Shown here piece after piece: positions 46,053-57,074 of a DNA stretch of 64,000 bases (positions are counted from its first letter, which is position 1; each line of letters opens with the position of its first letter). The DNA lies in the NCBI GenBank assembly GCA_021805565.1, contig JAJZFA010000024.1, positions 1 through 64,000 of the forward strand, read 5' to 3'. A program made the translations under genes and the position numbers. This DNA is from Pseudomonadota bacterium. Its GTDB lineage: Bacteria; Pseudomonadota; Alphaproteobacteria; Acetobacterales; Acetobacteraceae. The notes beneath the pieces are model-generated. The model was not told the DNA's origin, made no database searches, and saw nothing but the letters and a program-made list of their open reading frames with translations.

Positions 46053-49000
46053 TTACCGGAAATCCCTTGCCGGTATCTTGATTCCCCTATCACGAACAAG
46101 CCGAGGGTCCGGAACGCTGCCCGACCGACCCTCGTCGCCACGTCCATACGGCAAGGGAAAGGCCTCGCCGCGTTCGCCTACGCCGCGCAGCAGATCGGAC
46201 AGATCGGTCAGATATCCGGCGATGACGTGAATCACCTCCCCCTCGCGCTGTAATTTGCCCCGGCAGGCGATCATGCTGGCGGACAGTACCAGCCGCCGTT
46301 GCTTTGCAAAAACCGACGGCCACAGGATCAGGTTGGCATGGCCGGTTTCATCCTCGATCGTCACGAACAACACACCGCGCGCGCTGCCGGGGCGCTGGCG
46401 CACCAGAATAATACCCGCCACCTCCACAATTTTGCCATCGCGGATCGTGGGCAGATCGGCACTGCGCACCATGCCGCGCGCGGTCAGGTCCGGCCGCAGA
46501 AAGCCGACGGGATGGCGGCGCAGACTGAGGCCGGTGCTGCGATAATCTTCCACCACCTGCCGCCCGGCCGTCATCTCCGCCAGGGCCACGGCCGGTTCGG
46601 CGTCCGGTTCGGCCGGCACTGTGTCGAACAGCGGCAACCGCGTATCCGAAAGGCCTCGGATCGCCCACAGTGCCTGTCGCCGGTCCAGCCCCAACGTCAG
46701 GAACGCATCCGCTTCCGCCAGTTTTTCCAGCGCCGCGACCGGCACGCGCAGCCGGCGCCACATATCCTCGACCGAGCGATACAACGTGCCGCGGCGAGCG
46801 ATTAAATCTTCCGCATGATTCGCGGCCAGTCCTTTGACCATGCGCAACCCAAGCCGCACGGCACGCCCTTCCAGCGTGCAATCCCATACGGACTCGTTCA
46901 CCGAAACCGGCCGGATTTCCACCCCGTGCAGGGCGGCATCCCGCACGATTTGCGCCGGGGCGTAGAACCCCATCGGCTGCGCGTTCAACAGCGCGCAGCA
47001 GAACACATCGGGGTGGTGGCATTTCATCCACGCCGAGGCGTACGCAATCAGCGCGAAACTCGCTGCGTGGCTCTCGGGAAAGCCGTAACTGCCGAATCCT
47101 TCGATTTGCGAGAACGTTTTATCGGCGAATTCTTCCGTGTAGCCGCGTCCGGTCATTCCCGCGATCAGCTTCTCCTTGAAACGCGAAACCCCGCCGGTAA
47201 ACTTGAACGTCGCCATGCTGCGGCGCAGCGCGTCGGCCTCCGACGGCGTGAAGCCGGCACAGACGATCGCGATTTGCATCGCCTGTTCCTGAAACAGCGG
47301 CACGCCCAGGGTTTTTTCCAGGACGCGGCGCAATTCCGGCGTGGGATAATCGACTGTTTCCAAACCCTCCCGCCGCCGCAGATACGGATGCACCATATCG
47401 CCCTGGATCGGTCCCGGCCGGACGATCGCCACCTGAATAACGATATCGTAAAACGTGCGCGGTTTCAGCCTTGGCAGCATCGACATTTGCGCGCGCGATT
47501 CGATCTGGAACGTGCCCAGCGTGTCGGCCTTGCGGATCATCGCGTAGGTGGCCGGATCTTCCGCCGGAATCGTCGCCAGATCCAGGCGCCGGCCCTTGTG
47601 TTCGGCCAGCAGATCGAACGCCCGCCGCATACAGCCCAGCATGCCCAGGCCCAGCACATCGACTTTCATGAACCGCAGCGTATCGATGTCGTCCTTGTCC
47701 CATTCGATCGTCTGGCGGTTTTCCATGCTGGCCGGTTCGATCGGCACCAGATCGTCCAGCCGTTCCTCGGTCAGTACGAATCCGCCGGGATGCTGCGACA
47801 TATGCCGGGGAAAGCCGATCAGCGCCCGGGCCAGATCGAGCGTCAGGCGCAACCGGCGGTCTTGCAAGTTGAAGTTCAGTTCGGCGGCGTGTTCCTCGGC
47901 AACGCCATCCTCGCTCCAGCTCCAGACCTGCGACGCCAGCGCGCCGGTCACGTCGTCCGTCAGGCCCAGTGCCTTGCCGACATCGCGAACCGCGCCGCGG
48001 CCGCGATACCGGATAATCGTCGCGCATAGCGCCGCCCGGTTTCGCCCATAGGTGTTATAAATCCACTGAATGACCTCCTCCCGCCGCTCATGCTCGAAAT
48101 CCACGTCGATATCGGGGGGTTCCTTACGGGCCGCGCTAATGAAACGTTCGAACAGCAGATCGCCGCGTTCGGGGTCGATGGACGTAATTCCCAGCACGAA
48201 ACAAACCGCCGAGTTCGCCGCCGACCCGCGTCCCTGGCACAGAATACCCCGTGAGCGGGCAAACCGGACGATACTGTTAACCGTCAGGAAATACGGCGCG
48301 TATTCCAGTTCGCCGATCAAATCGAGTTCATGACGAAGCTGCCGGGAGACGCGGCCGGGAACACCGCTGGGATATCGCGCGTCCGCGCCCGCGGAAACCG
48401 ATTTTTCCAGTGTTTGCTGTGCCGTCAGGCCCGGCACGCGGACCTCGTGCGGATATTGATAGCGGAGTTCGTCCAGGCTGAACCGGCAACGGCCGGCGAT
48501 TTCCTGCGTGCGGGCGATCGCGTCGGGATGGCGGGCGAACAGCCGAACCATTTCTTCGGAAGACTGGAGATATCGCACCGTGGACCGTTCCCGCCGGTTG
48601 CCGAGTTCGTCGATGGTGCGGCCTTCGCGGATGCATGTCAGCACATCCTGCAAAATACGGCGGCCAGGCGCGTGGTACAGCACATCGTTGGTGACAACCG
48701 CCGGCACCCCCAGCCGGCGCGCGGTATCGGCGATGGTTTGCAACCGCACCGCATCGTTGGGCCGGTGCATCGATGTCAGCGCCACATACGCCCGGTTTCC
48801 GAAATCCGCTTTCAAACGCCGGATATTGTCCTCGGTAGGGACGGAACAGAGAATGCCGACCGAACCTTCCGCGGCGGCCGCGAGATCGGGCCAGTACAGT
48901 TCGCATTTACCCTTGCCGGCGCGCCCTTTGCCGGTTGTCAGCAACCGGGTCAGCCGGGAATACGCGGGCCGGTCCTCCGGGTACACCAGAACCGACACCC

Positions 49001-49217
49001 CATCCGCCAGATCCAGCCTGCATCCCACGATCGGCCTGAGGCCGGCCAGACGAACCTGCTTATGCGCCCGCACAATGCCGGCCAGCGAATTCCGGTCGGT
49101 AATCCCCAGCGCCTTCATGCCCAGAACAGCCGCGCGCTCGGCCAGTTCCTCGATATGCGAGGCGCCGCGCAGGAAGCTGTAATTCGTGGTGACCTGAAGT
49201 TCGGTGTAAGCGTCCAT
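46053..49217 (-). CDS. dnaE2: error-prone DNA polymerase III alpha subunit DnaE2 (ImuC)
   Basis: [49 protein letters not shown]; 1054 aa; downstream of imuB; ends IKIPARDFR. Confidence 0.97.
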   Translation of the reverse strand: MDAYTELQVTTNYSFLRGASHIEELAERAAVLGMKALGITDRNSLAGIVRAHKQVRLAGLRPIVGCRLDLADGVSVLVYPEDRPAYSRLTRLLTTGKGRAGKGKCELYWPDLAAAAEGSVGILCSVPTEDNIRRLKADFGNRAYVALTSMHRPNDAVRLQTIADTARRLGVPAVVTNDVLYHAPGRRILQDVLTCIREGRTIDELGNRRERSTVRYLQSSEEMVRLFARHPDAIARTQEIAGRCRFSLDELRYQYPHEVRVPGLTAQQTLEKSVSAGADARYPSGVPGRVSRQLRHELDLIGELEYAPYFLTVNSIVRFARSRGILCQGRGSAANSAVCFVLGITSIDPERGDLLFERFISAARKEPPDIDVDFEHERREEVIQWIYNTYGRNRAALCATIIRYRGRGAVRDVGKALGLTDDVTGALASQVWSWSEDGVAEEHAAELNFNLQDRRLRLTLDLARALIGFPRHMSQHPGGFVLTEERLDDLVPIEPASMENRQTIEWDKDDIDTLRFMKVDVLGLGMLGCMRRAFDLLAEHKGRRLDLATIPAEDPATYAMIRKADTLGTFQIESRAQMSMLPRLKPRTFYDIVIQVAIVRPGPIQGDMVHPYLRRREGLETVDYPTPELRRVLEKTLGVPLFQEQAMQIAIVCAGFTPSEADALRRSMATFKFTGGVSRFKEKLIAGMTGRGYTEEFADKTFSQIEGFGSYGFPESHAASFALIAYASAWMKCHHPDVFCCALLNAQPMGFYAPAQIVRDAALHGVEIRPVSVNESVWDCTLEGRAVRLGLRMVKGLAANHAEDLIARRGTLYRSVEDMWRRLRVPVAALEKLAEADAFLTLGLDRRQALWAIRGLSDTRLPLFDTVPAEPDAEPAVALAEMTAGRQVVEDYRSTGLSLRRHPVGFLRPDLTARGMVRSADLPTIRDGKIVEVAGIILVRQRPGSARGVLFVTIEDETGHANLILWPSVFAKQRRLVLSASMIACRGKLQREGEVIHVIAGYLTDLSDLLRGVGERGEAFPLPYGRGDEGRSGSVPDPRLVRDRGIKIPARDFR

Positions 49218-49222
49218 GCTGG

Positions 49223-50707
49223 TCAGAAAACCCCGTGCAGAAACCAGCGCATGTCGCCGGTATCCGCGTCGCTGCCGTTGCCGCGCCGGAACAGCCAGAA
49301 GCGGCGGCCGTCCTCATCCTCGACCCGGAAATAATCGCGCACCGAGGTCCATTCCCGGTCGCGCTTCCACCATTCCCCGGCGATCCGTTCGGGTCCGTCG
49401 GCATGACGCACCCGGTGACGCACCCGCCGCCAGGTGAACGCGGCCGGTGGCCGGTCCGGCAGCAGCGCCATCGCCTCGATCGGCTGCGGCGGATTCAGCA
49501 GCCGCACCGGCCGCGGCCAATCCGCCGGCCAGTCGCCGCCGGTACCGGACAGCGGCGACACCCGGCGTTCCGATCGTTCCGGCACATCGCTTTCCACCGG
49601 CGCGATGCGATAAATCCGGGTTTCGCCCAGCCGGTTCGTCAGCCGGTCCACCAGCGACGCAAGGCCAGGGGGGGCGTCCTGCGTCAACGGCGACGCGATC
49701 TGCGTAAAACCGGCCTGTTCGGCGCGCGCGACAATCAGGCGCATCGCTTCCACTCCCGGACCGGGATCGACCTGGTCCAGCCGTTCATCCAGCATTCGTC
49801 CCAGATGCCGGACGTCGCGCACTGGCCGGACGGTGCCGATGCGGATGGCCTGTACCGACCCATCCACCCGTTCGAACAGCAGGTCCAGCCGGCGCGCGCC
49901 CAGTCCGGCTTGCTCCAAATCGCCGCAAACCGTGCCGGTCAGCCGGACGATGACGGTGGAAAAAGCCTCCGCTGTCAGCAGCGGTTCCACGAAGGTCAGC
50001 CTGGCCTGAATCAGCGTTCGCGGCACCGCCGGCACGATCGGTTCGGGTACCCGCCCCGCCGCCTGATCCAGCCGCAGCGCCACGATCGTGCCGAACCGCC
50101 GCACCAACGGCGACCGGGGGGCGGCGGCCAGCGGCCCAACGCGTTCGAACCCCATCAGCCGCAGGCCCGCCAGCACACCGGCCGGCAAGCGCAACGCCTC
50201 GATGGGGAAATCCGCCATCGCGTCCGCACCGGCCGGCACCGAACCGCCGCCGCCGAACCGGGCGACCGCGTGGGCGACGGCGGGGGTGTCGGCGGCGGCG
50301 GCATGGGCTGTCCAGCCCAGATCGTTCAACCGGGAAACCAGATCGCGCAGCAGCCGGACTTCCCCGCCCCGCAGATGCGCGCTGCCGGTAACGTCGATCC
50401 ACAGTCCGTCCGGCGGATCGGCCGCCGTCAGCGGCGCGTAGCGCAGGCACCATTCCGCCAAACGGCTCAGCGCCGCCGCATCGCCCGCCGGGTCGGCGTC
50501 ATGCACCGAAAGCCCGGGCACCAGGACCTGTGCCTGAGCCAGTTTCATACCCGGCCGCAGGCCCAATCCGGCCGCCGCGGCATCCACCGCCATGACCGTC
50601 CGGCCCGCCACCACGATCCGCGGACCGGCGTCTTCCCGGGGGGATTCAGGCTGCCTGAGCCGATCGGTCGGAAACGCCGGAAACCAGACCGAGACGACCC
50701 GTCGCAT
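49223..50707 (-). CDS. imuB: Y-family DNA polymerase-like ImuB
   Basis: [19 protein letters not shown]...; C-terminus [22 protein letters not shown]...MRWFLHGVF; between imuA and dnaE2. Confidence 0.94.
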   Translation of the reverse strand: MRRVVSVWFPAFPTDRLRQPESPREDAGPRIVVAGRTVMAVDAAAAGLGLRPGMKLAQAQVLVPGLSVHDADPAGDAAALSRLAEWCLRYAPLTAADPPDGLWIDVTGSAHLRGGEVRLLRDLVSRLNDLGWTAHAAAADTPAVAHAVARFGGGGSVPAGADAMADFPIEALRLPAGVLAGLRLMGFERVGPLAAAPRSPLVRRFGTIVALRLDQAAGRVPEPIVPAVPRTLIQARLTFVEPLLTAEAFSTVIVRLTGTVCGDLEQAGLGARRLDLLFERVDGSVQAIRIGTVRPVRDVRHLGRMLDERLDQVDPGPGVEAMRLIVARAEQAGFTQIASPLTQDAPPGLASLVDRLTNRLGETRIYRIAPVESDVPERSERRVSPLSGTGGDWPADWPRPVRLLNPPQPIEAMALLPDRPPAAFTWRRVRHRVRHADGPERIAGEWWKRDREWTSVRDYFRVEDEDGRRFWLFRRGNGSDADTGDMRWFLHGVF

Positions 50708-51458
50708 CGCAAGCCTCCACTACCCAGGATCCCGGTTCGCCGCCACGGCATCGTGTCAGGTCCAGCCGCCAGCGGGCCCGTCCGAGACCCGGTGTATCCG
50801 GCGCGTGCGCCAAGGCCGGCGGCGAGGGCAGCGCCGCGATCCGCCAGCGCGTTACGGCCGCTGTCGGCTCATGCAGCGCCGGATCGTCGAAGCAGGGGCT
50901 GCGGCGGATCAAAATTGCCAGAATGCCGGATTGTTCCGCCGCCAGTTGCAGGCGGCGCGACGCGACCAGGCTGAGCCGGCCGGTGTGTTCGGCCACCACG
51001 GCGGTCAGGCCGGCATGGCGGAAACCTTCCTCCATAACCGCCAGCACATCCTTGCCGGCCTCGGCGAACACGATCCGGTCCGGCGTCAGCCCCGCGCAGG
51101 CAAGGCCGGGGGCGAACAGATCGGCCTGCCGCAGCACCCAAAAAATGGGACCGCCGGTCCGGGCCAGGATGCCGGCGACAAACAAAGTGGCGGCGGCGGC
51201 GTGTTCTGTATCCGGCCCGGCGGAGACGGCTTCATGCAGCGCCCCCAGGCGGATGCCACCGGTGGGCAGCGCCCGATCGATTGCCCCGATTCCCAGGGGA
51301 AACGAGCGTTCCGCCGAGCCTTTTGCGTGCATACGCTCGATCTGGACGATACGCTCCCGCAGTAAGGCGATAGACCGCGAGCGGGTGGCCGGCGGCGGTT
51401 CGGGTATGGCGGATCGTGCGGAGCCAGGCTTGTCCGGAATGGCGAGGGAAGTGAACAT
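50646..51458 (-). CDS. imuA: ImuA (SulA/RecA-like) mutasome protein
   Basis: SFPLGIGAIDRALPTGGIRLGALHEAVSAGPDTEHAAAATLFVAGIL; overlaps imuB. Start ATG 51458 preferred; upstream in-frame ATG at 51509 possible. Confidence 0.92.
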   Translation of the reverse strand: MFTSLAIPDKPGSARSAIPEPPPATRSRSIALLRERIVQIERMHAKGSAERSFPLGIGAIDRALPTGGIRLGALHEAVSAGPDTEHAAAATLFVAGILARTGGPIFWVLRQADLFAPGLACAGLTPDRIVFAEAGKDVLAVMEEGFRHAGLTAVVAEHTGRLSLVASRRLQLAAEQSGILAILIRRSPCFDDPALHEPTAAVTRWRIAALPSPPALAHAPDTPGLGRARWRLDLTRCRGGEPGSWVVEACDATGRLGLVSGVSDRSAQAA

Positions 51459-51467
51459 AAAGCGAAC
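51453..51467 (-). promoter_or_regulatory. putative LexA (SOS) box, alphaproteobacterial GTTC-N7-GTTC
   Basis: GTTCGCTTTATGTTC on - strand (GAACATAAAGCGAAC on +), directly at the 5' end of imuA. Confidence 0.8.
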
Positions 51468-51575
51468 ATAAGGCCAGGACGATACCCGAGTCGAGTCCTT
51501 CGTTACCATTTCTATCGCCGACGGTATCGCCGCTACCGCTCCGCTTTTTTGCCTTGGCTGGCTTTGAGTTGCTTG

Positions 51576-52316
51576 CTAGCGGTGGCCGCCGCCGCCGCCA
51601 TGACCGCCGCCTCCGCCGTGGCCCATGCCACCGCCACGGCCCGCGACACCGCCACGGCCATAACCGCCGTAGCCACCCCGGCCCCAGCGGCCATAACCGC
51701 CGTACCCACCCCGGCCCCAACGGCCATAACCGCCGTATCCGCCCCAGCCGCCGTAACCGAAAGCGCCGAATCCCAGGCCCACGCCGTAAAAACCGTCGTA
51801 AAACGGATAACCATAACCGTAACCATAGCCGTAAGGGTATGGATACGGATAAGCAGCCACAGCATAGGACCCATCATAGCCGGTGCCGGTAAAACCATAT
51901 CCCGGATCATAATCGCCCGTGGACGCCATTTGCACGGAGTCGCCGCGCGCCGCCATGCACTGCACGTAATTCAGGCCAGCCGGCGTGCCGGCATCCGCGG
52001 GAACCGCAAGGCCGGCCGCATTAGGCGATTGTCCAGCTTCGTTGGCCCCCGGCGCGATACCGGGGTTGTAAAGCGCATCCAGATCGTCGGGTGTCTGTGC
52101 ATTGGCCACCGCCTTGGGCGCCTCCGCGAGAGGAGCGCTGCCGTACCCGCCAGGGGAAGCCGCGCTTTGCTGACAAAACGCCTGATCCGCCTGAAACGCT
52201 GCCATATCCTTGCCAGGCCCGGGAACCACCATGACACCGGACATCGGCGACGATCCAGCACAAGCCCCAAGTGTCAGGCATGCACCGAGAGACGCAAGCG
52301 TACGGGCGAAATTCAT
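51576..52316 (-). CDS. putative lipoprotein with Gly/Tyr/His-rich C-terminal tail
   Basis: MNFARTLASLGACLTLGACAGS lipobox; C-terminal GGYGRWGRGGYGGYGRWGRGGYGGYGRGG...GHGGGGGHGGGGGHR. Confidence 0.8.
   Translation of the reverse strand: MNFARTLASLGACLTLGACAGSSPMSGVMVVPGPGKDMAAFQADQAFCQQSAASPGGYGSAPLAEAPKAVANAQTPDDLDALYNPGIAPGANEAGQSPNAAGLAVPADAGTPAGLNYVQCMAARGDSVQMASTGDYDPGYGFTGTGYDGSYAVAAYPYPYPYGYGYGYGYPFYDGFYGVGLGFGAFGYGGWGGYGGYGRWGRGGYGGYGRWGRGGYGGYGRGGVAGRGGGMGHGGGGGHGGGGGHR
51657..51755. repeat. 33-nt in-frame tandem repeat within the lipoprotein gene
   Basis: About three units of CCATAACCGCCGTA(G/C/T)CC(A/G)CCCC(G/A)GCC(CCA(G/A)CGG) on + strand, i.e. 11-aa GRWGRGGYGGY-like units. Confidence 0.8.
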
Positions 52317-52576
52317 CACCGATCCTCCCTGCAAACGGCACATCCGAGCGTGCGGTATGCATACAACAATTGATCTCGGTCAGCGGGGAAGCACGTCAAG
52401 GCCTTCCTCCCCTACATTTCCAAATGCAAATAAATATGATGATCGCGTTCCGCCATGCCCGATACCCCCCTCGCCGGGACGGGTGCGGGCTGGCAGAATA
52501 CGAGCGGTGTGCATGATGGCTTCGGACTCGCGCGTCCCGACGCTACGCTGCACCCGGTTTTCAGAAGGAGCACGAT

Positions 52577-53044
52577 ATGGCCGGTCAAATCGAGGCGAGA
52601 CTGGCGGAGCTTGGGATCGCCCTGCCCCGTCCGATGCCGCCGATCGCGAATTACGTTCCGTATGTCGTGACAGGCAATCTGGTTGTCGTATCCGGCCAGT
52701 TACCGGCCATTGGCGGCAAGGTCGCGGTAACCGGCAAAGTCGGCTGGACCGCCACCGTCGAGCAGGCCAAGGAAGCCGCTCGGTTATGCTTCATCAACGT
52801 GCTGGTTCACCTGAAGGCCGCCTGCGGAGGGGATCTGGACCGGGTGCGGCGCGTGGTGCGTCTGGGCGGCTTCGTCGCGGCCCCGTCGGAGTTCAATGAG
52901 CACGCGATTGTCATGAACGGCGCCTCGGATCTGGCCGTCGCGGTGTTCGGGGAGGCAGGGCGTCACGCGCGCAGCACGATTGGCGTGCCGTCCCTGCCCG
53001 CCGATGCATCCGTGGAGGTAGAGGGATTGTTCGAGATCGATTAG
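52577..53044 (+). CDS. RidA family protein
   Basis: PMPPIANYVPYVVTGNLVVVSGQLPAIGGKVAVTGKVG...RHARSTIGVPSLPADASVEVEGLFEID. Confidence 0.93.
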   Translation: MAGQIEARLAELGIALPRPMPPIANYVPYVVTGNLVVVSGQLPAIGGKVAVTGKVGWTATVEQAKEAARLCFINVLVHLKAACGGDLDRVRRVVRLGGFVAAPSEFNEHAIVMNGASDLAVAVFGEAGRHARSTIGVPSLPADASVEVEGLFEID

Positions 53045-53054
53045 GCTGCGGCAT

Positions 53055-54212
53055 ATGCCCGATGGTTCGTCCGCACTGACGCTGACGCTGCATGCCCGCA
53101 TCGCGGAGATCCCCGCCGCCGAATGGGATGCCTGCTCGGGCGGCGGCAATCCGTTCGTCAGCCACGCCTTCCTGAGCGCGATGGAAGACAGCGGATCGGC
53201 CGGTCCCCGCACCGGCTGGCTGCCACAGCATGCGGTGCTGCGCCGCGAGGACGGCGAGATCGCCGGTATTGTGCCGATGTATGCAAAATCCCACAGCTAT
53301 GGCGAATACGTGTTCGATCACGGCTGGGCGAATGCGCTGGAGCGGGCCGGCGGAACCTATTACCCCAAGCTTCAGGCGTCGGTACCGTTCAGCCCCGTGC
53401 CAGGTCCAAGACTGCTGCGCGACCCGGATCGCGGCGTGCCCGTTGGTGCCATGGCATCGGCGCTGGAACAGGCGTGCCAGTCGCTGGGCCTGTCTTCCGT
53501 GCATGTCACCTTCTGCACCGAAGACGAATGGAACGGCCTGGGCGATGCCGGCTGGCTGCGGCGGGTCGGCATGCAGTTTCATTGGCAGAACGAGGGATAT
53601 GAATCTTTCGAGGATTTCCTGGGCGCGCTGTCGTCTCGCAAACGCAAGGTGCTGCGCCGCGAACGCCGCGATGCCAACGCCGCCGGCCTGACGTTCCATG
53701 CCTTGTCCGGCGCCACGATCAAGGAGCGGCACTGGGACGCGTTTTATGCGTTCTATCAATCGACGGTGGACCGCAAATGGGGGTCGGCCTATCTGACGCG
53801 CGCGTTTTTCTCGCTGCTGGGCGAACGGCTGGGCGACAAGGTTGTCCTGATGTACGCCGAACATGCCGGCAAACCGGTGGCGGGCGCGCTTAATCTGGCC
53901 GGCGACGAGGCGTTGTACGGCCGGAACTGGGGCTGCCGGGGGGACTGGCCGTTCCTGCATTTCGAACTTTGCTATTATCGCGCCATCGACTGGGCGATCG
54001 CCCATGGATTGAAACGGGTCGAGGCCGGCGCTCAGGGACAGCACAAAATCCAGCGCGGTTATCTGCCGAAACCGACCTATTCGGCACACTGGATTGCCCA
54101 TACGGGCCTGCGCCGGGCCGTGGCGAATTTCCTGGTGGAGGAACGTGCCGAGGTCACGTCCGGCATGGCCGCGCTGGCGGCGGACTCGCCCTTCCGTAAG
54201 GACGACGGCTGA
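53055..54212 (+). CDS. GNAT family / DUF482 (COG3146) peptidogalycan-like N-acyltransferase
   Basis: EWDACSGGGNPFVSHAFLSAMEDSGSAGPRTGWLPQHAVLR...KSHSYGEYVFDHGWANALERAGGTYYPKLQ...EAGAQGQHKIQRGYLPKPTYSAHW. Confidence 0.9.
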   Translation: MPDGSSALTLTLHARIAEIPAAEWDACSGGGNPFVSHAFLSAMEDSGSAGPRTGWLPQHAVLRREDGEIAGIVPMYAKSHSYGEYVFDHGWANALERAGGTYYPKLQASVPFSPVPGPRLLRDPDRGVPVGAMASALEQACQSLGLSSVHVTFCTEDEWNGLGDAGWLRRVGMQFHWQNEGYESFEDFLGALSSRKRKVLRRERRDANAAGLTFHALSGATIKERHWDAFYAFYQSTVDRKWGSAYLTRAFFSLLGERLGDKVVLMYAEHAGKPVAGALNLAGDEALYGRNWGCRGDWPFLHFELCYYRAIDWAIAHGLKRVEAGAQGQHKIQRGYLPKPTYSAHWIAHTGLRRAVANFLVEERAEVTSGMAALAADSPFRKDDG

Positions 54213-54395
54213 CACCGGCCACGATGAAGACCGCCACGGTAAAAACCCGCTGTTGTTCATCGTCGCCGGTATGCTGGCGTCGATCGCCAGCGGCGCCTTT
54301 TGGCCCTGCCTGCATGGCGTAGCACCCGTGACACGGGGGCGCCCCTGCGCTAGGTGCAACCCTTTCGTCCGACAGACTGGGAAAATCTGACCGCC

Positions 54396-57035
54396 ATGGC
54401 CAGCAGCAACGACATCCGCGCCGCCTTCCTGGATTATTTCGCCCGCAACGGCCACCAGCCGGTGGCCAGTTCGCCGCTGGTGCCGCGCAACGATCCGACG
54501 CTGATGTTCACCAACGCCGGCATGGTGCAGTTCAAGAATGTTTTCACCGGCCAGGAAAAGCGGCCCTACATGCGCGCCGCCACGGCGCAGAAATGTGTCC
54601 GCGCCGGTGGCAAGCACAACGACCTCGATAACGTCGGTTATACCGCCCGCCATCATACTTTTTTCGAAATGCTGGGTAATTTCAGCTTTGGCGATTATTT
54701 CAAGGAAGCGGCCATTCCGTACGCGTGGGAGCTGATCACCCGCGATTTCGGACTGCCCAGGGATAAGCTGCTGGTCACGGTGTTTTCGGAAGACGAAGAC
54801 GCCGCCGCGATCTGGAAGAAAGTTGCCGGCCTGCCCGACGAAAGGATCGTCCGCATCCCGACATCCGATAATTTCTGGCGCATGGGCGACACCGGCCCCT
54901 GCGGCCCGTGCAGCGAAATTTTTTACGACCATGGCGACCACATCCCTGGTGGCCCCCCCGGCAGTCCGGATGAGGACGGCGACCGGTTCATCGAAATCTG
55001 GAACCTGGTGTTCATGCAGTTCGAGGAAGGCCCGCCCGGTACCCGCGTACCGCTGCCGCGCCCGTCCATCGACACCGGCATGGGGCTGGAGCGTGTCGCC
55101 GCCATCTTGCAAGGCAAGCACGACAACTACGACACCGACGTCTTCCGCGCCTTGATCGTGGCCAGCGCGGAGGCCACCGGACAGGATCCAGACGGTCCGT
55201 TCAAGACCAGCCATCGCGTCATCGCCGACCATCTGCGTAGCACATCGTTCCTGATGGCCGACGGCGTTCTGCCGTCCAACGAAGGGCGCGGCTATGTGCT
55301 GCGCCGCATCATGCGCCGAGCCATGCGGCATGCGACGATGATGGGCGCGAAGGAGCCGGTGATGCACCGGCTTGTCCCGGCGCTGATCCGGCAGATGGGC
55401 GCCGCCTATCCCGAACTGGGACGCGCGGAAGCACTGATAGCGGACACGTTGCTCCTGGAGGAAACCCGGTTCAAGCACCTGCTGGAACGCGGCCTGCATT
55501 TGCTGGCCGAAGAAACCGGTCGTCTGGGCGACAAGGAAGCCCTGCCCGGCCCGATCGCATTCCGGCTGTACGATACGTACGGCTTCCCGCTCGATCTGAC
55601 GCAGGACGCGTTACGCGAACAAGGGCGCGCTGTCGATCTGGCCGGTTTCGAGGCGGCCATGCTTGAACAGCGCACCCGTGCGCGCGCTGCCTGGGCTGGG
55701 TCCGGCGATGCCGCCACCGAACGGGTCTGGTTCGAAATCAAGGAACAGGCCGGCGCATCGGAATTCCTCGGCTACGCTACGGAAAGCGCGGAAGGCGAAA
55801 TTCGCGCCATTGTCGCCGATGGTTCCAGCGTCCAAACGGCATCGGCCGGAACCGACGTCGCGATCGTGCTGAACCAGACCCCGTTCTACGGCGAAAGCGG
55901 CGGTCAGGTGGGCGATACCGGCATCATCTCCGGCCCGGACGGGCTGGTTATCGCGATCGCCGACACGCAGAAAAAGCTCGGCGACCTGTTCGTCCATCTC
56001 GGCCGCGTCGAAGCCGGCGTCGCACGTCCGGGTATCCCCGTCGTTGCCGTTGTCGATCATGGTCGGCGGGCGGCAATCCGAGCACACCATTCCGCCACGC
56101 ATCTGCTGCATGAGGCATTGCGACGGAAACTAGGTACCCATGTCCAACAGAAGGGCAGCCTGAACGCGCCCGACCGGCTGCGCTTCGATGTGTCGCAGCC
56201 ACGGCCGATCGGGGCGGACGAACTGCACTGGGCCGAGGCCGAGGTAAATGCCCGCATCCGCGAAAACTCCGAGGTTACCACACGGCTGATGACCCCCGCC
56301 GCGGCGGTCGAATTAGGCGCCATGGCGCTGTTCGGCGAGAAGTACGGCGATGAAGTCCGTGTGGTGGCCATGGGCGAACCTGACGGCACCAAAGCGGCGT
56401 GGTCGATCGAACTGTGCGGCGGCACCCATGTCCGCCGCACCGGCGATATCGGCTATTTCCGTATCGTCGGAGAATCCGCCGTCGCCGCCGGCGTCCGGCG
56501 GATCGAGGCGGTGACCGGCGCGTCGGCCGAGGCGCTGATCGCGGAAACCGCCGGCCGGTTGAACGACGTGGCCGGCGCCCTGCGCGCCGCCCCCGCCGAG
56601 GTGCCGGACCGCATCGCCGCGCTGCTGGAAGACCGCCGCAAATTGCAGGCCCAGGTGGCGGAATTGCAGAAGAAACTGGCAACCGGCGGCGGGGCCGCGG
56701 CGGCCGAGGATATCGGCGGCGTCATGCTGACCGCGCGCAATCTGGGAGAGGTGCCGGCCAAGGATCTGAAAGGCCTGGCCGACGCGATCGGCAAGCAACA
56801 GGAATCGGGCGTGGTCGCGCTGGTTTCCACCGCCGAGGGTAAGGCCAGCATCGTCGTCGCCGTCTCGGCCGATCTGACCGATCGGTTCAGCGCCGTCGAT
56901 CTGGTGCGCGTCGCCTCGGCCGCGGTTGGCGGTAAGGGCGGCGGAGGCCGAACCGATCTGGCCCAGGCCGGAGGACCGGACGGCGACAAGGCGGATGCGG
57001 CGCTGGCGGCGGTGCGAGCGGCGCTGGGTGGATAA
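54396..57035 (+). CDS. alaS: alanyl-tRNA synthetase
   Basis: [78 protein letters not shown]. Confidence 0.98.
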   Translation: MASSNDIRAAFLDYFARNGHQPVASSPLVPRNDPTLMFTNAGMVQFKNVFTGQEKRPYMRAATAQKCVRAGGKHNDLDNVGYTARHHTFFEMLGNFSFGDYFKEAAIPYAWELITRDFGLPRDKLLVTVFSEDEDAAAIWKKVAGLPDERIVRIPTSDNFWRMGDTGPCGPCSEIFYDHGDHIPGGPPGSPDEDGDRFIEIWNLVFMQFEEGPPGTRVPLPRPSIDTGMGLERVAAILQGKHDNYDTDVFRALIVASAEATGQDPDGPFKTSHRVIADHLRSTSFLMADGVLPSNEGRGYVLRRIMRRAMRHATMMGAKEPVMHRLVPALIRQMGAAYPELGRAEALIADTLLLEETRFKHLLERGLHLLAEETGRLGDKEALPGPIAFRLYDTYGFPLDLTQDALREQGRAVDLAGFEAAMLEQRTRARAAWAGSGDAATERVWFEIKEQAGASEFLGYATESAEGEIRAIVADGSSVQTASAGTDVAIVLNQTPFYGESGGQVGDTGIISGPDGLVIAIADTQKKLGDLFVHLGRVEAGVARPGIPVVAVVDHGRRAAIRAHHSATHLLHEALRRKLGTHVQQKGSLNAPDRLRFDVSQPRPIGADELHWAEAEVNARIRENSEVTTRLMTPAAAVELGAMALFGEKYGDEVRVVAMGEPDGTKAAWSIELCGGTHVRRTGDIGYFRIVGESAVAAGVRRIEAVTGASAEALIAETAGRLNDVAGALRAAPAEVPDRIAALLEDRRKLQAQVAELQKKLATGGGAAAAEDIGGVMLTARNLGEVPAKDLKGLADAIGKQQESGVVALVSTAEGKASIVVAVSADLTDRFSAVDLVRVASAAVGGKGGGGRTDLAQAGGPDGDKADAALAAVRAALGG

Positions 57036-57074
57036 CGCACGATGCGCGGCGCGAACCATCCAGCGCGCCTGCCG

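Noticed and set aside
46012-46230. 72-aa plus-strand ORF resembling the minus-strand ORF at 35355-35660 (MSG...GTG..RKS.A.IL.PLS..SRG.GTLPD)
   Set aside because: The similarity is real, but it reflects the duplicated xdhC-dnaE2 junction read on the antisense strand, not a shared small protein family.
46815-48029. 404-aa plus-strand ORF
   Set aside because: Antisense shadow of dnaE2.
51657-51755. Possible CRISPR-like array
   Set aside because: Repeats are contiguous 33-nt in-frame coding units with no unique spacers; coding tandem repeat instead.
51549-52373. Ala/Thr-rich 274-aa plus-strand ORF
   Set aside because: Antisense of the Gly-rich lipoprotein repeat; composition follows from the repeats.
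52911-55499. 862-aa minus-strand ORF
   Set aside because: Antisense to the GNAT-like gene and alaS, both with strong motifs; a GC-rich shadow ORF of low-complexity composition.
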